Source: Actinomycetota bacterium | Lineage (GTDB): Bacteria > Actinomycetota > Coriobacteriia > Anaerosomatales > Anaerosomataceae | Direction of reading: 5' to 3' | Length of the DNA stretch: 64,000 nucleotides | NCBI GenBank assembly: GCA_009773565.1 | Contig: WSXY01000009.1 | Coordinates: 1-64,000, forward strand | Made by a program: the position numbers and the translations under genes | Shown: one piece after another, positions 57,092 through 64,000 of the stretch | How positions within the stretch are numbered: position 1 is the stretch's first letter | How the letters are laid out: every line of letters begins with the position of its first letter | Notes under the pieces: generated by a model | The model's input: the letters and a program-made list of their open reading frames with translations, nothing else | What the model was told of the DNA's origin: nothing | Databases searched by the model: none

Positions 57092-59023
57092 ATGACCGAG
57101 ATTACCGACACTCCGGTTGCCGATACTGAGACCGAGCCCGATACCGAGACGCCCCGGCGTACGCGGACCGGGCGTTCAGGTGGCCATTCCCATGCGCGGC
57201 GAGGCAGTGGTGCGCCCAAGGGTGGGCTTCTTGGCTGGCTGGCAGGACGTTCCGGTGGGGTGCGGGCTGCGATCATCATCGGCGCAGTGGTCGTGCTTCT
57301 GCTTCTCGTGGTCGTCGGTGTCGAGGTGGGATTCTCGACCGGCAGGGTGCACCCCGGGGTGTCCGTTGCTGGTGTCGCCGTCGGCGGGATGACGCAGCAA
57401 GAAGCGGCGATCGCGATCGAGAGCGGCATCGCGCCATTGCTCGCAGAGCCGGTCGCCGTCACCGCGAGCGGACAGGAGTGGCAGGTCACTGCCGCGCAGG
57501 TCGGTGCCTCGGTTGATGCGAGCGCGCTCGCATCTCAGGCGTATTCGATCGGTCGCGGCGATGACGTCCTCGCGGCGCTTGGTGCGCGCGCGGGTGCCTG
57601 GTTCGGCCGCGAACGTCTTGCGCTCGCAGTCGGCGCGGACGAGTCTCTCATGAGCGCATTCCTTCTCGACGCCACCCAGGCGGTCGGCACGCCGCCCGTT
57701 GATGCTTCCGTCGATGTCAGCGGTACCAGCGTCACGCTCGTACCACCCAAGGAGGGCACGGGCATCGATACGGGCGCCGCGAGGACCGCCATACTCACCG
57801 CCTTCGGGTCAGATCAGCGTTCGGTCACGCTGGATCTGACGACGCGCGCCGCGGCGATCAGCGAGGATGGCGCTCGCGCGGCCTACGATGTGGCCCGGCA
57901 GATGGTTAGCGCGCCGTGCACACTCACCTATGACAAGAAGAAGTGGGATGTTCCGGCAGCGACAATCGGCGGTTGGCTTGCGTTCCGTCCGGCAGCAGAT
58001 CCCACCTCGAGCGTCTCGACCTCCGCGACCGTCCTCGAGTGCTATCTCGACAGCGCGGAAGTCTCAGCGACGGTCGTCCCGCTCGTCAAGGAGATCGGCA
58101 AGCTGGCCAAGGACGCTACATTCAAGGTGTCTTCTGGCAAAGTGAGCATCGTGCCTTCACAAGACGGTCTCGGTCTCGACGCCGAGGATCTTGCCACAAC
58201 GCTGCTGCAGACGCTGGGTGGTACGGGGCAGCGAGTGGTCGCGCTTCCGATGAAGCGTGTGGAAGCCGCCATGACTACCGAGAAGGCTAGGACGCTCGGT
58301 ATCACCGAGCGGCTCTCGACCTTCACGACGACGTACGCCTCGAGCAACAAGCCGCGCGTCAACAACATCCATCTGCTGGCCGACGCGCTCGACGGCACAC
58401 TGCTCGCACCGGGTCAGGTGTTCTCGTTTAACGAGACCATCGGGCAACGGACCGCTGAGAAAGGCTATCAGGAAGCCAACGCGATCGTGAACGGCAAACT
58501 CGTCCCGCAGCTCGGCGGCGGCATCTGCCAGATCGGTTCCACGATCTTCAACACGGTCTTCTTTTCGGGGTTTCCGGTCACCGAGCGCCACAACCATTCC
58601 ATCTACATCAGCCATTATCCGAAAGGCCGTGACGCGACCGTTTCGTGGGGCGGACCGGATTTCAAGTTCCAGAATGACAGCAACACGTGGGTCCTCGTTT
58701 CGACCGCATACACGAATTCGTCGGTGACGGTTTCGCTTTACGGGACGGATCCCGGCTACAAGGTCACGTACCAGACCGGTGCGTTCACGAACATGGTTCC
58801 GTATTCGGTTCGCGAAATCAAAGACCCCAAGCTCCCCAAGGGCACGAAGATCGTTGATGAGAAGGGTACGAGCGGCCGGAGCATCATCGTCACGCGTATC
58901 GTCAAGAAGGACGGTAAGACCATCCGAACCGACACGTTCAAGTCGACCTATAAGGCGACCGAGGAGGTCGTTCGGGTCGGCACGAAGATAGTGCCATCAA
59001 CGCCCGCAACGACAACGCCGTAG
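57092..59023 (+). CDS. VanW-family cell-wall protein (YoaR-like)
   Basis: A 643-residue protein with a Thr/Arg-rich cytoplasmic N-terminus (about 1-60), one membrane helix (about 62-86) and a large outside part. Two repeated peptidoglycan-binding-4-like domains (about 90-200 and 245-360) precede the VanW domain (about 405-540), with PGQVFSFNETIGQRT and GGGICQIGSTIFN. A G5-like tail with a TYKATEEVVRVG end follows. VanW domains occur in vancomycin-resistance clusters, but their role is unclear. The ATG at 57092 has GAGG upstream, and a TATACT -10 lies at 57050-57055 without a good -35. Confidence 0.9.
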   Translation: MTEITDTPVADTETEPDTETPRRTRTGRSGGHSHARRGSGAPKGGLLGWLAGRSGGVRAAIIIGAVVVLLLLVVVGVEVGFSTGRVHPGVSVAGVAVGGMTQQEAAIAIESGIAPLLAEPVAVTASGQEWQVTAAQVGASVDASALASQAYSIGRGDDVLAALGARAGAWFGRERLALAVGADESLMSAFLLDATQAVGTPPVDASVDVSGTSVTLVPPKEGTGIDTGAARTAILTAFGSDQRSVTLDLTTRAAAISEDGARAAYDVARQMVSAPCTLTYDKKKWDVPAATIGGWLAFRPAADPTSSVSTSATVLECYLDSAEVSATVVPLVKEIGKLAKDATFKVSSGKVSIVPSQDGLGLDAEDLATTLLQTLGGTGQRVVALPMKRVEAAMTTEKARTLGITERLSTFTTTYASSNKPRVNNIHLLADALDGTLLAPGQVFSFNETIGQRTAEKGYQEANAIVNGKLVPQLGGGICQIGSTIFNTVFFSGFPVTERHNHSIYISHYPKGRDATVSWGGPDFKFQNDSNTWVLVSTAYTNSSVTVSLYGTDPGYKVTYQTGAFTNMVPYSVREIKDPKLPKGTKIVDEKGTSGRSIIVTRIVKKDGKTIRTDTFKSTYKATEEVVRVGTKIVPSTPATTTP

Positions 59024-59064
59024 CGTCAGATACGTAGGTTCATGCCAGTACGAAGGGGGTAGGG

Positions 59065-60369
59065 GTGTTCCAGCCAGACTTCGAGGCGATGTCTCGCGAC
59101 GAGCTCGAGGCGCTTCAGCTTGAGCGCCTACGGGCCACTCTGACCCGTGTCTACGAGAATGTTCCGACGTATCGGGAGAAGTTCGACACTGCGGGGTTCA
59201 GGCCAGACGCACTCAGTTCGCTCACGGATCTCGCAACTGTCCCGTTTACGGTCAAAGATGACCTCCGCGCGGCATACCCGTATGGAATGTTTGCGGCACC
59301 AATGCGAGAGATCGTGCGCGTGCACTCGTCTTCCGGCACGACTGGCCAGGTCACGGTAGTCGGCTATACCCGGGGAGATATCGAGCGGTGGGGCGATCTG
59401 ATGGCCCGCACGCTTGCATGCGCCGGTGCGACACCCGATGACGTCGTGCAGATCAGCTACGGATATGGACTCTTCACCGGCGGGCTGGGCGTCCATTACG
59501 GCTCTGAGCGACTTGGGTGTGTGACCATTCCCATTTCCGGCGGAAATACCAAGCGCCAGGTACAGGTGATGAAGGACTTTGGCGTGACCATCCTCGCTGC
59601 CACGCCTTCGTACGCGCTGCTTCTCGGTGAGACCGCGCTCGAGATGGGCATCGACGTTCGGGATCTACCACTCAGGGCTGGTGTTTTCGGCGCTGAGCCC
59701 TGGAGTGAGAACATGCGAACGCAGCTAGAGGAGACCCTCGGCGTTCTAGCAATCGACATCTACGGACTCTCGGAAGTGCTTGGTCCGGGCGTTGCAGCCG
59801 AGTGTTCCGAAAAGCACGGTCTGCACGTCAATGAGGATCATTTCATCATCGAGATCGTCGATCCCGAGACGCTCCAGCCGGTTCCTGATGGTGAGATGGG
59901 CGAGGTTGTCTTCACCACCATCACCAAAGAGGGCATACCGGTGATTCGATACCGCACCAGGGATATCTCGCGCATCATCCCCGGACCGTGTGCCTGCGGG
60001 CGCACCTTCCGCAGGATGCAGCGCGTGAGCGGGCGCACGGACGACATGCTCATCATACGGGGCGTGAACGTGTTCCCCAGCCAGATTGAGCAGGTTCTCA
60101 CCGGAATCCCGGGCGTTGCTCCGCACTACCAGGTGGTGCTCAGCAAGCACGGTTCACTCGACCACGTCGAGGTACACGTCGAGGTCGGTCCCGACTTCGC
60201 TTTCGATGAGATCAGGGCGCTCGAGAAGTTGCAGCGGCGGGTGAGTGCTGAGATCGCCTCAGCGCTCGCAATCTCCATCGGCGTCAAACTCGTGGAACCA
60301 AAGTCCATCCAGCGCAGCGAGGGCAAAGCTAAGCGCGTCCTCGACCTGCGAAACGAGGGGAGCGTGTAG
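59065..60369 (+). CDS. paaK: Phenylacetate-CoA ligase family protein
   Basis: AMP-forming acyl/aryl-CoA ligase of 434 residues. The ATP/AMP signature SSSGTTGQ is at about 92-99, YGLSEVLGPG at about 232-241, and RYRTRDIS and GRTDDMLIIRG follow; the C-terminal lid ends with SEGKAKRV. In anaerobes, PaaK-like enzymes activate arylacetates from amino-acid fermentation, often with indolepyruvate oxidoreductases; substrate here is inference. AAGGGGG lies upstream of the GTG. It is followed after five bases by an ACT-domain gene, a pairing seen in other anaerobes. Confidence 0.92.
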   Translation: MFQPDFEAMSRDELEALQLERLRATLTRVYENVPTYREKFDTAGFRPDALSSLTDLATVPFTVKDDLRAAYPYGMFAAPMREIVRVHSSSGTTGQVTVVGYTRGDIERWGDLMARTLACAGATPDDVVQISYGYGLFTGGLGVHYGSERLGCVTIPISGGNTKRQVQVMKDFGVTILAATPSYALLLGETALEMGIDVRDLPLRAGVFGAEPWSENMRTQLEETLGVLAIDIYGLSEVLGPGVAAECSEKHGLHVNEDHFIIEIVDPETLQPVPDGEMGEVVFTTITKEGIPVIRYRTRDISRIIPGPCACGRTFRRMQRVSGRTDDMLIIRGVNVFPSQIEQVLTGIPGVAPHYQVVLSKHGSLDHVEVHVEVGPDFAFDEIRALEKLQRRVSAEIASALAISIGVKLVEPKSIQRSEGKAKRVLDLRNEGSV

Positions 60370-60374
60370 GCGGA

Positions 60375-60806
60375 ATGGTCCAGCAGGTCTCGGTCTTCTT
60401 GGAGAACACATCGGGACGGCTCGCCGAGCTGACTCGAGTACTGGGCGATGCAGGCGTCAACATGCGGGCGCTCATGGTGGCTGACACAGCGGAGTTCGGT
60501 GTAGTACGCCTCATCTGTGACCGACCGCGTGCTGCTGTCGATGTGCTCGAGCGTGCAGGATTTGGTGCATCGATCAACGAGGTCATCGCTGTTGCCGTTC
60601 CGGATCGCCCCGGGGGTCTCGCCGACGTTCTGGGCGTTCTCGGCGAGCAAGGCTTGAACGTCGAATACGCCTACTGTTTCGTGTCGCCGAGCGGGGCTGC
60701 CGCCATTGATATCTTTCGCGTAGACGATCCGCTGCGGGCGAGCGCGGTACTCACGCACGCTGGAATCGTCGTTGTGGAGCCGGCCGCACTGTACGTCTCA
60801 GACTAA
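60375..60806 (+). CDS. Tandem ACT-domain protein
   Basis: A 143-residue protein of two ACT domains (about 1-70 and 72-143), with SVFLENTSGRLAELTRVLGDAGVN and VPDRPGGLADVLGVLGEQGLN as matching halves (landmarks only). ACT domains bind amino acids and often regulate a partner enzyme. Coupling with paaK, five bases apart, suggests a sensor of an aromatic or branched amino acid for that pathway. Its TAA overlaps the stop codon of the convergent gene by three bases. Confidence 0.88.
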   Translation: MVQQVSVFLENTSGRLAELTRVLGDAGVNMRALMVADTAEFGVVRLICDRPRAAVDVLERAGFGASINEVIAVAVPDRPGGLADVLGVLGEQGLNVEYAYCFVSPSGAAAIDIFRVDDPLRASAVLTHAGIVVVEPAALYVSD

Positions 60807-61639
60807 GCGGTCGCAGTTTCGTCCGACCCGCAGACGTCTTCAACGCGCTCTTCGGTCGCCGGATCCAGTGATCGCGCAAGGTCGCACATTGCCGCCGCGT
60901 CCTCTGGCACAGAGAGAGGCGTCGCCGACACGGACTCATCTTTCGCTCCGAGAAGCTCCCGAACGCCGTTGCGCACACGATCGCTTGCGACAGCAGCGCC
61001 TGACCCGGGGGTCTGTGGGAGGATCACAAGGAACCGTCCATCTCCGAGATAGCCGACATCGTCAACAAGGCGGATGTCGTTACGGATGTGACCCGCAACG
61101 CTTCGGAGGAGCGTCCGCTGTCGCGAAGGCCGCAGGTCTGCAAAGAGACCCGGTGCGAGGCCGATGACGGCAACAGAGAACGGAACCTGGTAGCGCTGGA
61201 ACTGCCCGAGTCCGTTCTTGAGTGTCTGACCGCAATATCGACGGTTGTATACCTGTGTGATGTCATCGAGCGTCGATGAACCCTCAAGCTGCGCGATGAT
61301 GTACTTCACCCGTCCGAAGATCTCGCCGCCGAGGATACCGACAATCGTGTAGATCAGTACGCGCGTCGCAATCATGGCGAGTACATTCTTGGAGAGACCC
61401 TGCTCACTCAGCAGCGGAATTCGGGTTATCACATATGAGAGCGTGGCGGCGAAGGCAGCAACTGAGCCTCCGTCTCGACCCCAGTGCACAGCGGCCGCGA
61501 GTACAACGACAATCATTGCCTGCCCGAGTGCCTCCTGCCAGAAGCCGGCCTGATTCATCGGCGGTCCCACGAGAAGGCTCCCGAAGATGACCACCGCACC
61601 GAGCGATATCATCAGTGTTTCGAATCGACCGTACTTCAC
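60803..61639 (-). CDS. Membrane protein with degenerate GGDEF domain
   Basis: A 278-residue protein with five predicted membrane helices (about 8-120) and a GGDEF-like domain (about 123-225). The domain keeps DDITQVYNRRY, but the signature reads LGDGRF instead of GGDEF, and the substrate-binding aspartates are not evident, so it is probably not a diguanylate cyclase. The last 50 residues are acidic. The GTG at 61639 has GAGGAGG upstream. It is 45 bases downstream of the prepilin gene on the same strand, so they are likely co-transcribed. The stop overlaps that of the ACT gene. Confidence 0.8.
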   Translation of the reverse strand: MKYGRFETLMISLGAVVIFGSLLVGPPMNQAGFWQEALGQAMIVVVLAAAVHWGRDGGSVAAFAATLSYVITRIPLLSEQGLSKNVLAMIATRVLIYTIVGILGGEIFGRVKYIIAQLEGSSTLDDITQVYNRRYCGQTLKNGLGQFQRYQVPFSVAVIGLAPGLFADLRPSRQRTLLRSVAGHIRNDIRLVDDVGYLGDGRFLVILPQTPGSGAAVASDRVRNGVRELLGAKDESVSATPLSVPEDAAAMCDLARSLDPATEERVEDVCGSDETATA

Positions 61640-61684
61640 AGAGGTTCCTCCTCGACGGCGAGCGCGGACTGCTTCGGATCGGAG

Positions 61685-62044
61685 TTAGTCGAACGGGTGG
61701 TTCGGGCAAATGATGGATTCAGTTGCTGAGTCGAAAACCAGAGGTGCTTTGTCAAGGGGACAGACCGTGATGACGTCCCAGGTGGTGGCATACCCCTCGA
61801 GGTCGCCGAGGGTAAAGGTCGACGTGAGAGATCCTCTGGTACCCCGGTAGATCTGAATTGCCCCGTTGAGTGTGCGCTGATTCGATATGCACGCGGCTTC
61901 CGCCGCCCTGTCTGCGAGCATCGAATACGATGCGACGGCGATGAGCATGAGAACTCCAAGAATGAGCACGACGACCATGAGCTCAACAAGTGTGAACCCA
62001 CTATCGCGCTTGATCCCCTGAGTCTGTCTCCAAAACGTACCCAC
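61685..62044 (-). CDS. Type IV prepilin-like protein (pseudopilin)
   Basis: A 119-residue protein with a class III signal: a short basic leader, IKRDSG, and cleavage before FTLVELMVVVLILGVLMLIA, the N-methylated helix with E5. The C-terminal globular part is small and has three cysteines (in AACISN, TVCPLD and IICPNH) that could form a disulfide. The GTG at 62044 gives a leader of normal length; the longer frame to 62164 does not. No pilin peptidase, ATPase or platform gene is nearby. A TATACT -10 lies at 62083-62088 on this strand. Confidence 0.85.
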   Translation of the reverse strand: MGTFWRQTQGIKRDSGFTLVELMVVVLILGVLMLIAVASYSMLADRAAEAACISNQRTLNGAIQIYRGTRGSLTSTFTLGDLEGYATTWDVITVCPLDKAPLVFDSATESIICPNHPFD

Positions 62045-62144
62045 GTGGCCCCCCGGTTCGATGTGACCCGACCATCGCGAACAGTATAGACAATCCGTCG
62101 CAGTGCGTCTGTAATCGGCGGGAATCCTTCGTTTTTGTAGGCGG

Positions 62145-62174
62145 TGGGCATTTTCCTGCTGCACGTTCTACAAT
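62145..62174 (+). promoter_or_regulatory. Promoter of the D-Ala-D-Ala carboxypeptidase gene
   Basis: TGGGCA (62145-62150) and TACAAT (62169-62174) are 18 bases apart. Transcription near 62181 would exclude the ATG at 62173 and supports a start at 62215. The prepilin promoter faces the other way. Confidence 0.5.
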
Positions 62175-62214
62175 GTCTCACTACCCAGCCTCTCCGTCCC
62201 CGGGAGCGATGAGC

Positions 62215-63462
62215 ATGTCTTGGTTTGGCGCGACCGTGCGCAGCAGCCGCGTCCTCGTGGTGCTTGTTGCCCTCATTGCGTTCATGCCCGGACGCGCTCT
62301 TGGTGAGGTTCGCCCGTCAGACACTCTCGGCGAGACGCCCGTTTCTTCATCGAAGACGCTCGGCGCCATCGCACCGGACGTCACGCTCCCGGCGGGCATT
62401 CTCGAAACGGCTGATGGTGAGCTTCTCTGGGCGCGCGTGCAAGATGAAGAGCGTTCGATGGCAAGCACGACAAAGATCATGACCGCAATCGTCGTAATGG
62501 ACAGCGGGGTTCAACTTGACGAGCGCGTCACCGTGCCGCCCGAAGCCGCCAAGGTGGGGGAGGCAGGCGTCGGACTTGTACCCGGGCAGGGCCTCACGGT
62601 TCGCCAACTTCTCGAGGCGATGCTCGTTCACTCCGGCAACGATGCGGCGATCACCCTTGCCGTTCATGTCTCGGGTTCGCTCGACGCATTCGTCGAGGCG
62701 ATGAACGCCAAAGCGACCGAGCTCGATCTGCGCAACTCGACGTTCACGAACCCGCATGGTCTCGACGAAGCCGGCCACCATACGTCCGCAGCTGATCTCG
62801 CCACCATGGCGCGATACGCGATGCGCAACCAGGTATTCAGGGACATCGTGCGGATGAAGGAAGTGCGCATCCCGGCGGGATCGAGTACGAGACGCTTTGA
62901 TGCGAGCAACCTTCTTCTGGGGACGTATACAGGAGCTACCGGAATCAAGACGGGATGGACGAGCGACGCGGGCTACTGTCTCGTCGCGTCTGCGGAACGG
63001 GGCGGGATCGAGCTCTATACCGTCGTTCTCGGCACGAAGACGGAGAACGCCCGATTCGTTCAGGCCAAGAGGCTGCTCGACTGGGGCTTCGCACATTACG
63101 CGGTCAAGCAGGTGACGAGCGCGGAGCAGACGGCTTCCATCGTAGCGGTGACAGATTATCTTGACCGGACCGTGCCGGCCCTGGTCGCCGAGACGACTTC
63201 AACGGCGGTATACGATATCCGCGGTCCGGTCACGGTCCAGGCCGACGTCATCGGGGAGGTCGCCGCTCCGGTCGTTAAGGGACAGCGACTCGGGACGCTG
63301 ACGGTCAAGCAAGGGGGACGACTCCTCGCTCAGGTGCCCATCGTGGCAGCGCAGGCGGTCCCGGTACCCACGTTCTGGGAAGGCGTGCAGATCGGGGCTA
63401 CCCGGTTCTGGAGACAACTGTTCGGTGGGGCGCTGAAGGCAGTACCCCTCACCGTGATGTGA
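62215..63462 (+). CDS. D-alanyl-D-alanine carboxypeptidase (PBP5/DacF-like)
   Basis: Serine peptidase of the S11 family that trims the terminal D-alanine of peptidoglycan stem peptides. The 415-residue precursor has a signal peptide (about 1-30, with VLVVLVALIAFMP). The active-site serine motif is SxxK in ASTTKIM, followed by SGN in HSGND and KTG in GIKTGWT. A C-terminal PBP5-like beta domain (about 300-385) is followed by a possible amphipathic membrane anchor (WRQLFGGALKAV). The ATG at 62215 has GGGAG eight bases upstream and is preferred over ATGs at 62173 and 62209. Confidence 0.94.
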   Translation: MSWFGATVRSSRVLVVLVALIAFMPGRALGEVRPSDTLGETPVSSSKTLGAIAPDVTLPAGILETADGELLWARVQDEERSMASTTKIMTAIVVMDSGVQLDERVTVPPEAAKVGEAGVGLVPGQGLTVRQLLEAMLVHSGNDAAITLAVHVSGSLDAFVEAMNAKATELDLRNSTFTNPHGLDEAGHHTSAADLATMARYAMRNQVFRDIVRMKEVRIPAGSSTRRFDASNLLLGTYTGATGIKTGWTSDAGYCLVASAERGGIELYTVVLGTKTENARFVQAKRLLDWGFAHYAVKQVTSAEQTASIVAVTDYLDRTVPALVAETTSTAVYDIRGPVTVQADVIGEVAAPVVKGQRLGTLTVKQGGRLLAQVPIVAAQAVPVPTFWEGVQIGATRFWRQLFGGALKAVPLTVM

Positions 63463-63484
63463 CCCGCAAAGCGAAAGGATGATG

Positions 63485-64000
63485 ATGACCGAGGACATGC
63501 TGCGAACACCGCTTTATGACGAACACCTCGCTCTCGGGGCGCGTATCGTTCCCTTCGCAGGGTGGGATATGCCCGTCCAGTACGCCGGAATCATCGAGGA
63601 GCACAAGGCTGTGCGCGCCTCGGCGGGCGTGTTCGACGTGTGTCACATGGCCGAGTTCCGCATCTTCGGTCCCGGGGCGCTCGAAGCGCTCCAGACGATC
63701 GTGACGAACGATCTTGAGAAGATCGCCGAACTCGGGGCCGCTCTCTACACGGTCATGTGCGATGAGGACGGCGGCATTATCGACGATCTCATCGTCTATC
63801 ACACGGGCGATCTCGAGTACCTGATCATCGCGAACGCTTCGAACCGGCAGACCGACTGGGATTGGATCACCTCGCATCTTCCAGATGGTCTCGAGGCTGT
63901 CGACGAGTCCGATCGTACGGGGCTCATCGCGCTCCAGGGTCCGAAGGCCATCGAGATCATCTCGGAACTCGCGGGGGACGACTTCGAGCTTCCGGAGCGG
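63485..64000 (+). CDS. gcvT: Aminomethyltransferase (glycine cleavage T protein), 3' end beyond the window
   Basis: Folate-dependent T protein of the glycine cleavage system; it releases ammonia and makes 5,10-methylene-THF. Only the first 172 codons are inside the window and the frame is open to the last base. The N-terminal signature [21 protein letters not shown], the [12 protein letters not shown] block and ALQGPKA identify the family. AAAGGA lies five bases before the ATG at 63485; ATGs at 63479 and 63482 are in the same frame. It is 22 bases after the carboxypeptidase gene and may start a gcv operon. Confidence 0.95.
   Translation, partial: MTEDMLRTPLYDEHLALGARIVPFAGWDMPVQYAGIIEEHKAVRASAGVFDVCHMAEFRIFGPGALEALQTIVTNDLEKIAELGAALYTVMCDEDGGIIDDLIVYHTGDLEYLIIANASNRQTDWDWITSHLPDGLEAVDESDRTGLIALQGPKAIEIISELAGDDFELPER

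Overview
This is a chromosomal window from a high-GC Gram-positive bacterium. It most resembles an anaerobic actinobacterium of the Coriobacteriia type, although no rRNA is present to prove it. Pointers to Actinobacteria are an actinobacterial-type integration host factor (mIHF) beside gmk and rpoZ, frequent GTG and TTG starts, and GC-rich codon use. Pointers to anaerobiosis are a class 1B dihydroorotate dehydrogenase with its PyrK subunit, a 2-oxoacid:ferredoxin oxidoreductase, a rubrerythrin, two membrane polyferredoxins, and PaaK paired with an ACT-domain protein. No CRISPR array, insertion sequence, integrase or prophage was seen.

1-9.6 kb: a complete transcriptional T-box leader (ATC specifier) controls ileS. 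It is followed by a DksA/TraR-type zinc protein, lspA, an RluD-family pseudouridine synthase and two overlapping multidomain sensor kinases. 9.6-22.3 kb: a pyrimidine operon begins with a textbook PyrR attenuator and carries pyrR-pyrB-pyrC-carA-usp-carB-pyrK-pyrD-orf-pyrF-pyrE, which is every step to UMP. Two passengers are unusual: a tandem universal stress protein between carA and carB, and a membrane-anchored protein of unknown function between pyrD and pyrF. 22.3-26 kb: mihF-gmk-rpoZ, then thiI translationally coupled to a tRNA-queuosine mannosyltransferase-like protein.

26-41.7 kb: a PadR-controlled operon with an ABC exporter resembling the B. subtilis yxlEFG set, rubrerythrin and DJ-1 genes, and a GGDEF/HD-GYP protein. 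Next come two NapH-like membrane polyferredoxins around a transglutaminase-like lipoprotein, a fucose-isomerase-like protein, korAB and coaBC. 41.8-45.3 kb: tRNA-Pro(GGG) followed by two single-gene modules, a DUF4062/RecG-like fusion and a DUF4143 ATPase. Each module ends in a copy of the tRNA 3' end plus a hairpin. This is the most island-like part of the window.

45.3-64 kb: an ABC-F ATPase, two FAD dehydrogenases, an SDR, MltG, CorA, a CDP-alcohol phosphatidyltransferase, a nucleotidyltransferase fused to a phosphomannomutase-like domain that has lost its catalytic motifs, a VanW protein, PaaK plus ACT, a lone type IV prepilin with a degenerate GGDEF protein, a D-Ala-D-Ala carboxypeptidase and the start of gcvT, which runs off the end. 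Many genes abut or overlap by 1-8 bases, so most of the window is read as long operons. Starts given here were chosen from Shine-Dalgarno spacing and promoter positions and often differ from the longest open frame.
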